Assembly: GCA_018398765.1 (NCBI GenBank)
Contig: JAHBMJ010001257.1
Coordinates: 1 to 33,306, forward strand
From: Chromera velia
Lineage: Eukaryota > Sar > Chromeraceae
Length of the DNA: 33,306 nucleotides
Reading direction: 5' to 3'
Shown here: positions 20,601-29,600 of the stretch, piece after piece
Layout of the letters: each line of letters opens with the position of its first letter
How positions within the stretch are numbered: the first letter of the stretch is position 1
Notes under the pieces: model-generated
Databases searched by the model: none
What the model was told of the DNA's origin: nothing
What the model saw: the letters and a program-made list of their open reading frames with translations, nothing else
Translations under genes and position numbers: made by a program

Positions 20601-23600
20601 GACATCAACCTGCCCAGACCAGACCAATATCAGACAAGCCAGTTGATCTCATTCCTCCAACAAGTGATCACTCACGGGGGCTTCTACGACGAAGACCTGG
20701 AGTTTGCACACCTAGACCATGTGCAGATTATCTGCTCCATGACTCCCTCCAACTCCCTGGGCAGATTTGGTCTGTCGACTCGATTCACTGCCAACGTACG
20801 CATCGCTGCTATTGACTATCCAAACAGCGACGCCCTTCTTGACGTCTTCTCCCAGTTCGCTGAGGTTGCCCTGTCACCACCCACTCAGGGCAATGGAAGC
20901 AGAAGAAACTCCTTGGAGAAACCCCCTGGAGATACAGCCAACGCCGTAGCAGCAGCCATGGTGTCTCTCTACTCTGTCGTCAGGCAGGCATATACTCCAG
21001 ATGACCAGCCGCACTACCAATTCAACCCCAGGGACTTGCTCAGGTGGGTGGAAGCCCTTCTTCGGTACGACGACAGAACGCGGTGCGACGTGAACTCGCA
21101 AGGGTTTGCGTTGATGTTTGCCGCGGAGGCCCGTCGTGTGTTCAAGGACCGTCTCACCGACGCCTCCGAGGAGTCTCGTTATGAGGACCTGATGCGGTCT
21201 TCTTTCTCGCAGCACCTCCACTCACTTCAGGTAGAAGACGAAGAGAGGGCGTCTGAGCTCTACACCTGTCTGGCCACACACGGACCCGACGGAACCCCGA
21301 CAGGAGCACTCACGCCGATGGGCAGAGACGGTCTGTCAGTCTGTCAGTCAGTTAGCCAGCGAGAAAAGAAGGAAGGAATCGGACTGGACGCATGCACACA
21401 GAGAGGCGTATTTAGGGGTGATGCAAGCAGTCAGCGAGTCAAAACGTCTCCGTCTGGTGTTGTGTTGTGGGAGGAGGGATCTAGATCCACCTTCGCTCGT
21501 TCGTTTGTTCGTTTGTTCACTGGGTGTCTATAGTCTGCATGGGGGGAAATGGAGGAATACATGGAAGGGAACTTAGCTTCGAAGGGAAGGAGAAGATTAC
21601 GCAGAGAAAAGGTCGAAGCCGTGTGTGGGTCTCTCATGGGGGCAGTATGCGCATTCACTCACTGTGTTCTCTTTCTGTCTGTCTGTCTGTCTGTCTGGTG
21701 GAGAGGCAAGGGGCGCTTAACTCTCACCTTTCGGGCCCCCTGCCCACGCTGTTTGATTGTTGGTGCTGTTCTTTTGTCTTTGTAGCTTTCTTTCTTTTTG
21801 TCTATTGTGTTCATGAAGAAAAGAAGGGAGAAGAAGAAACATATAGTCTGTCTGTCTGTCTGTCTGTCTGTCTGCAGACTTCAAGCAAGCCGTGAAGCGT
21901 GCTCTGATTTCCTATGAGAGGGAGGTGAAGCACCTGCCTATAGTTCTCTTTGACGAGGTGCTCCAAAACATCGCGAGGATAGATCATGCTCTGGGGAGTC
22001 CAGGGGGGTCGCTGCTGCTGGTGGGCAGGGCGGGAGTGGGCAGACGGTCAAGTGTCGCGTTGGTGTGCCACCTGCACAGGACTAAAATGGTGACACCGAA
22101 TGTGACGAGAGACTACGGGATCAGAGAGTTCCGACGCGACCTCAAGACCTTCCTCGCACAGGCGGGCATCGAGGGAGTCCGCACGGTGATGTTCTTGGAG
22201 GACCACCAGCTCCTCACACCGGCATTCCTCGAATTGGTCAACTCCCTTCTCTCTGCAGGTTAGTCAGTGAGGGGGTGAAAGAAGGAAATGCGTGAGAGCG
22301 GCAGATAGGGAAGCGGGAGGAGTGGGAGGGAAGGCGTTTGCCGGTTGGAGCAACAGCTTGGGCGTTGCACGCACGGGGTGCTCCTTAGTAAGAGGTGCAG
22401 ACAGCGTGCTGAAGTTTTTGAACATTGCTTTCGCTTTCACAGGGTCTTCGCTCTGTGGGTTTCCAATCAAACCATGTTTACAATAAATGAGTCTCAAGAG
22501 CCGCCTGGATGTGCATCGTTGTATGCAAATCTGTCTGTGCGTATGCGTGCGCATTTATTCATTCATATATGAATGTCTGTCTGTCTGCAGGTGAGATTCC
22601 GGGGCTCTGGGCCCCCGAAGAGCTGGACGCCCTGCTGACTCCCTTAAAGGAAGCGTACAGCGCGGAGCCGGGCAGTGCGCGTACTCTATTTGACTTTTTC
22701 GTACAGAGAGTGAGGGACCGTCTGAGGGTAGTGCTCTCCCTCGACGCACTCCACCCCCATTTCGTCACAGGGTGTGCGGCCAACCCAGCGTTGTACTCGA
22801 ATTGCCAAATTCTTTGGTTGACCTCCTGGAGTGATGCCGCTATGGAGTCAGTAGCGAAGGCACGACTTCGAAAAGCAGCCTTGGAGTTGGCAGAGAAGGA
22901 GCGACAGGCCAGGAAGGCAGAGGGGTTGAGTCAGGGAGAGGATGACGACAAGAAAGGGGGAAGGGTCTCGAAGGAGATTGTGAGACTGTTGATGGAAGTG
23001 CACAAGAGCCAGGTGACGGAACATGCAGCACCCCCGAGGCAGTTTGTGACGTTGCTTGATGCCTTCACAGCGATTCAATCCGAACGTTCTCTGAGTCAAT
23101 CAGACCAATCAGGCCATCTCCAGAGAGGGTTGGCAAAACTGAAGGAAGTCTCGCAGACAGTGGAAGGCCTCCAACAGGACGCAAGGGTGAAGGAGAAAGA
23201 GTTAGAGGCACAGCAGAAGGCCGCCAACCAGGCACTCGAAGAGATCAAGGCAGCCATGGCCCAGGCAGCCGACAGGCGGCAGGAGGTTGAGAAACTTGAG
23301 TCTCTCACGAAGGGGGACGAACAGAAGACGATGGCAGAGAAACAAAAGATAGAGGAGCAGCTGGCAGGGATCCAGCCCCTCATTGAGGAAGCAAAGAAAG
23401 CAGTCGGCAATATTAAACCTGCCCAGCTGACAGAGATCAAATCTCTAAAGATGCCCCCCGAACCGATTCACGATGTGTTGTCTGGTGTGCTGCGTCTGAT
23501 GGGTCAGTCTGACTGTTCCTGGAGTGCTATGAAGAAATTCCTGGGGCAGACCGGGGTCGTCAACAGGATTTTGAACTTTGATGCGAGGGACATCACGCCC

Positions 23601-26600
23601 GAGCTCCGAAAAGACGTAGAGTCCCTTCTTCAACAGAAGGCCAACTCGTTTGAGCACTCGGTCATTTTCCGCACCTCCGTCGCTGCTGCTCCTCTGGCGA
23701 GTTGGGTGGTGGCGAACGTCAAGTACTCGGCAGTGCTTGAGAAGATCGCCCCCATGGAGGCAGACCTCGCACAGGCATCGAAGAAGTTGGAAGGGGCACG
23801 GAAACGGTCAGCAGGACGGAAGGAAGTGTAGGGAGAACAAAAGTGTAGGCGGAAGCACAGAAGGAAGGAAGAGAGGAAGACAGAAACGGAAATGGCACCT
23901 GCCAACATGAACGAAGCCGTGAAGTGGAGATACAGGCTGACAGTACTCCATTTCCTGTCGTGATGCCTCTTTAATACCCAAATTGAACATTCTCAAGGCA
24001 GCTAGAGAAGAAGTGAAATGTATTGTCTGGACTGGATGCATTCGTGCTTGCAGGGTGAATGATTGCAAGATGGAGTTGGAGGGTATCGACGCAAAGGTGA
24101 AGGCTTTGCAGGACAACTTCTCGGAAAGGACCAGAGAGGTAGGTGCGTTGGGTTGACTATTTTCCTTTCTCCATCCAATTTCTTTCTCTTGCAGGCTTAT
24201 CTTGCCCGCCCCCTTCCGTCCCTGCTTCGTTCCTCCCGTCGTGCCTGGGTTATTTTTTTTTTTTCAATTATCGACAGAGCAGAAAAGGGCAACCTAAATC
24301 GATGAAGGCAGGACGCTTTCGCCCTTCCTTTCTTTTGTTCTCCTGCCTCATTTCTGATCTTCTCCTTTCTGCCTTCCAGTCCGTTCATCTTCTCTTCTCT
24401 ACTCCTTCCCTCTGTGCCCATCCAATCACTGCGTATGGTGCGCAGTAAAGTGTATTCGTCCGTCAAATGTTTTTCTTTTATCATCGTCTCGCTGCAGGCG
24501 GAGAGATTGAAGGTGAACCTGCAAACCGCACAGGACACGCTGACAAAAGCCCAGCACCTCCTGGGGAAGCTCTCAGGGGAACAGGACAGATGGGCGATGC
24601 AGGTTAGAGACCTGGAGAAGGGCGCCGCCCTCCTTCCGGTTAGTGCCTTGATGGCAGCTGCCTTCACGACCTATCTGGCGGCCTCATCGGAGGACGTGCG
24701 TGAGAAGACGGTGGGCAGGTGGAGGGATTTGGCCAAGAACCAAGGGTTCAACTACCTCTCCTTTGTGTCCTCTGAGTCCGAAATGTTGCAGTACAAATCA
24801 GAGGGCCTCCCCTCAGACCAGCTGTCAATGGAGAATGGTGTGGTGATTCTCAACGCCCCCCTCTGTCCCTTCATTGTAGACCCCAACTCTCAAGCCATCA
24901 GGTGGTTGGAGAACCGTCTTGCAAGCCCAGAGAAGGGAGGAGGGGCCCTCACAGAACGCACCGCCGCCGCCACAGACGAAGAAGACAACGCGGACAGCCC
25001 CGGCGCCACCCGCGGCGGCAACCAGGGTGTGTCCTCCGTCCTCCTGCAGGACGAAAAATTCTCCACACAGTTGGAGCTCGCAGTTCGATTCGGCAAGACG
25101 CTCCTCGTACAAGAGGCAGACACGGTGGAGCCCTTATTGTTCCCCCTTTTGAGGAAAGATCTGTCCAACCAGGGACCCCGGAAAGTGATCACGTTGGGGG
25201 ACAAATTGATTGACTATAACGATTCCTTCCGCCTCTTCCTCTGTACCCGGAACGCCTCAGCTGCCCGCTCCATCCCCCCCAACGCAGGAGCTCTGGTGGT
25301 GGTGGTCAATTTCTCCGTCACCCGAGCGGGACTCCAGGGCCAGTTGCTGGGTGTAACGATTCAGCACGAGCAGCCGCAGCTGGAAGAGAAAAAGTCCGCC
25401 CTCCTGAAGAGAGAGGAGGATTTGAAAATTCAACTGGCGGCGTTGGAAAAGGAATTGTTGAACAATCTTGCTGACTCGAGTGGTTCGATCTTGGACAACG
25501 AGCCTTTGATAAAGTCTCTCGAGCAGACGAAGGCTTCGTCCCAGACGATTCAGGAGTCTCTCCGGGAGTCTCATAAACTCCAAGAGTCGTTGGATAAGGA
25601 GAGAAATGTGTACAAACCAGTGGCTGAGTTGGGCAGTAAGCTGTTCATGCTGCTTCGTCAGATCAGTCGGTTGGATCACATGTACCAATTCTCTCTTGGG
25701 GCTTTCATCGGATTGTTCAAGAAGGCGTTGGAGGTCACGGAGAAGGAACACGGAGGAGGAGGGGAAGACGTGCAGGAGGCAAGGAAGAAAAAGTTGAAGA
25801 GCATCGCCGTCAGGTTGAAAAATTTGGTCCTCAACTACATTTCTCGGTCAGTAGAGGCGTTTTGTGTCGAGATTTTCATTTCGCTCCCAAAATTTCGTCG
25901 CTATCCTCTCCCCTCCGCCGTTTGTGAAAAGAAAGATCATGCATGGTGTGCCTACAACTTCACTTGCCAGATCATCTTCGTCGACTGGAATTTTTGGTCC
26001 ATCAAATGGCTAAAGTGGAGAGCTCGTTTTGTTTACTTTTTCGTATTCTTCTTATTTTCTTTCGTCACGTTTCGTGCAATCTGAGGCAGACAGAAGAATG
26101 ACTTAACTTGCACACTTTTCGGAATGGTCTTTTCGTTCGTCAAGCTTCAGTATTTCTCCCAATCAAATTGATGTCTGCTCGCCTTATTCATGTTTTCCTC
26201 TGCTTTTGCAGATCTCTGTTCAAGAGTGATCGTTTGACTTTCGGCCTCCACATGGTGAAGGGCATTGTTCCCCAGGCCTTTGGAGAGAACGAGTTTGACT
26301 TCTTTGTCGGATCTGCCCTCAGAGGAGGGGGGGCAGGAAGATCAGATCCCCAGGTGCCCGAGTGGGTCCCTCCAGACAGAAAGGGGGCACTAGCAAAACT
26401 CCTGAGAGCACTACCGACTGCAGTCACGGACGGGTGGGGTCTGAATGGGGGGGGTTGGAAGGCGTGGGTGGGTACAGAGAAGGCAGAGGACAAGGGGACG
26501 TTCCCCCAGAGTTCGGGAGGACAGCCCATTACGGGGTTCCAGAAAGTTTTGATTGTGCAGGCCCTTCGCCCAGATCGTCTGGAGTCTGCCTTGAACGATT

Positions 26601-29600
26601 TTGCATGCGAGACTCTGGGTACTGCCTCTCTGTCTCCTCCTCCTTTGTCGTTGTCTCGACTGTTCCAAGAGGAAACCTCTGTCGAGGGTCCGGTGTTGTT
26701 CGTGACGACACCAGGGTCTGATCCATCGAGGGAGTTGGAGGAGTTGTCGCAACAGTTTAGAAACGGGCAGGTACCGGGATGGTCGGGGAGTAGAGAGGGG
26801 GGCACTTTGAGATCTCTTCCGATGGGAGGGGGGAATCATGGAGAGGCACTGGAGATGCTCCGGTGGGTGGGTGGGGGGGTGGGTGGACATTCGGAAAGAG
26901 GGTTTGTTTGTTTGTTTGTTTGTTTGTGTGTGGTCTTCCTTCGATCTCCCATGCAGGATAATTAGGGGGCAGGCAGGTTCTCGGTGGTGCAAGTCTATTA
27001 TACAGGCAGATTTAAACATAGTGTTTGATTTCCTGGCAAAGGAAGTATCTTGTCTATTCGTGTTTTCTCCTTTTCTCGTCCTTGTCCATTGACTCAACTC
27101 AACATGCGCAGATGCAAATGCAGAAGCGTTCGTGTTCTGTCCACTGACATTCCCCCCCTCCTTTCTTTGCAGTGAGTGTGCCCGTACAGGCGACTGGCTT
27201 GTGTTGAAGAATCTGCACCTGGTCACTGCCTGGCTGCCGATGTTAGAGAAGGAATTGAAGAACCTGGGAACCTCCAGGGTCCACCCCAACTTCCGGTGTT
27301 TCCTGACCACAGAAGCCCATCCGAAGTTCCCCTCCATCCTTCTCGAGAGTGCCCTCAAAGTCACTCACGAAGCCCCCCCAGGGCTGAAGAAGAACATGCT
27401 CAGAAGTCTCGAGGGATGGTCGGAGGCCCATTTTAGCGGGCAGGCGTCGGGACAGAAATTCCACAAGCCTGCCGACATCGTCACGAGGAGCCAGTTGCTG
27501 TTCCTCTGTGCCAACTTCCACGCGATGATTCAAGAACGACGTTCGTATAATCCGCAGGGATGGACGAAGTTCTATGAATTCTCGTCGGCCGATCTCCTCT
27601 CAGCAGGAGAGACTGTCTCGTGTCTCCTCGCACTTCAGCAGACTCAGGGCGGTTCCTCTTCTGTCGACTGGACGACTCTGAGGAGTATTTTGGATTCTGC
27701 GGTGTACGGGTCGAGGGTGGACAACGACTTCGACTCCAGGCTTGTGCGGGAGTACCTGCAGCTGTTCTTCAACAGCCACACGCTGCAGAACAAGGGCCCG
27801 CCCCGTGCTGGCCTGAGGGTGCCCGCCATGGGCCTGCCCAACAGCAGTTCGTTGGGGGACTTCAGAGAGTCCGTGGGCAAATTGGAGGACTTCGACTCGC
27901 CTGCAGCATTTGGCCTGCCTGAGAATGTCGACAGGTCGGTTCGTTCGTTCGTTCGTTGGTTGGTTGAGGGAAATGAAGTGGTTGAGGGATGGATTGAGAG
28001 GTGTGTGTGGGTTTGTGTGTGGGGGAATTCAGACAGACAGACAGGCTGGAAGGAAGCGTGGAAGGACACGTCGGCCCGCCGCCACAAGACGGGACAAGAC
28101 GGCCTCCCTTCATGCGTATACATAGCGGTCTAAGCGTGCGCGTCTTTCAATCTGTGTGCCGTCTCTTCAGAAGATTTCTAAAAATATGTATGCACATGTG
28201 TGCCTCGTCCTCTAAAGCTGTGTCACGCACTTTTATCTCTTGGTGTGTTTCTTCTGTGTCTGTCAACGGAACGGAGTGGATGTGTATTTTTGTTTTCTTT
28301 TCTTTTCTTTTCTGTGTTTCTGTGCCTGTGCAGAGCGGTGCAACGAGTGAATTCGGAGCGTGTCGTCGCCTCTCTGCGCAACCTCGCTCTCTCTTCTTCT
28401 CTGGACGGCATTGATTCTTCGGGTTCCTCTGCCTCGTCTTCCTCCTCTGGTGCCTCCTCCTCTGTCGATGTGGACGTGAAAGAGTGGATCAGGCAGCTGG
28501 GGCCCTTGTTATCCTTCTGGGACACTCAGCACAAGGGCATTGCCAGAGGTCCAGACCTTCCTAAATTGGATGTGAAGAACATGAGCCCAGTCGACCTCTT
28601 CGTCCTCTCAGATGCCCAGGCGGCACAAGCGCTCTGCAAGGCAGTCAGCAAATCCCTCGCAGGAATATCGAGAGTATTGCAGGCCCACCAGGGGGGGGCT
28701 GCCACTGCGGGTGGGGGAGGAGGGGGTTCTCTTGTGACTGCCGGGGTCGCGAGGGATGCCGGGGCCCTGATGAGGTCGGAGGTCCCCTCGAGTTGGGGAG
28801 AGGGGTGGAAGGGGGCACCGGAGGTCCCACGAGATTTCCTCGAGGCACTCGTGAGGAGAGCCACCAGACTGCAGGTAGGTAGGTATGTGCATTCATTCAT
28901 TCATGCATTCGTGTGCATGGGAGTATGTGGATAAGCAAGTGACAACGAAAGAAAAAGACAGAGGAATTGGGCTTCTCGTTCAGCGAAGCTTGAATGTGTT
29001 TCCTGTCTTGCTTGCGCACTTCTCCTCTCCTCTCCTCTCCTCTCCTCTCCCCTGTCTCTTCGTCATGAGTGCCGTTCGTCGTCATGTCCTCTCTCCTTGT
29101 CGTAATGCTTATATCTGCGTGTCTGTCTGTTTTTTTCTTTGTTTGTTCATGCTTCTGTCACTCCGACATGTTCTGCAATGTGGGTGGGCATCTTCTTTCA
29201 AAATGGTTCCCTCCCTCTCTAAATCCGCTTATGAAAGCTTCCTTAATTCTTTTCTTTCTTTCTTTCTGTCTTTCTTTCTTTCTTCCCTTCTTTCTTTCTT
29301 TCCTTCCTTCTTCCTTCCTTCCTTCCTTCCTTCTTTGATGTGAAAACAAATGCATTCTTTCTTTCTTGCAGGGCACATACGCTCCCCGAGTGGCGGATGG
29401 GTCGGTCCTCCAACACCCCATATCGTTGGCAGACTTCCTCTGCCCTGAGGTCTTCTTGAACGCCCTCCGGCAACTGGTCAGTCAGTCAGAGACGCATTAT
29501 CCACATAAATGTACTCATTCGTCTAGTTGCATATGTATGTGTTGATTTTCGTGCTTAGGATAGAGGGTGATGGCGCACATCCCCTCCCCTGCGGTGTCGT

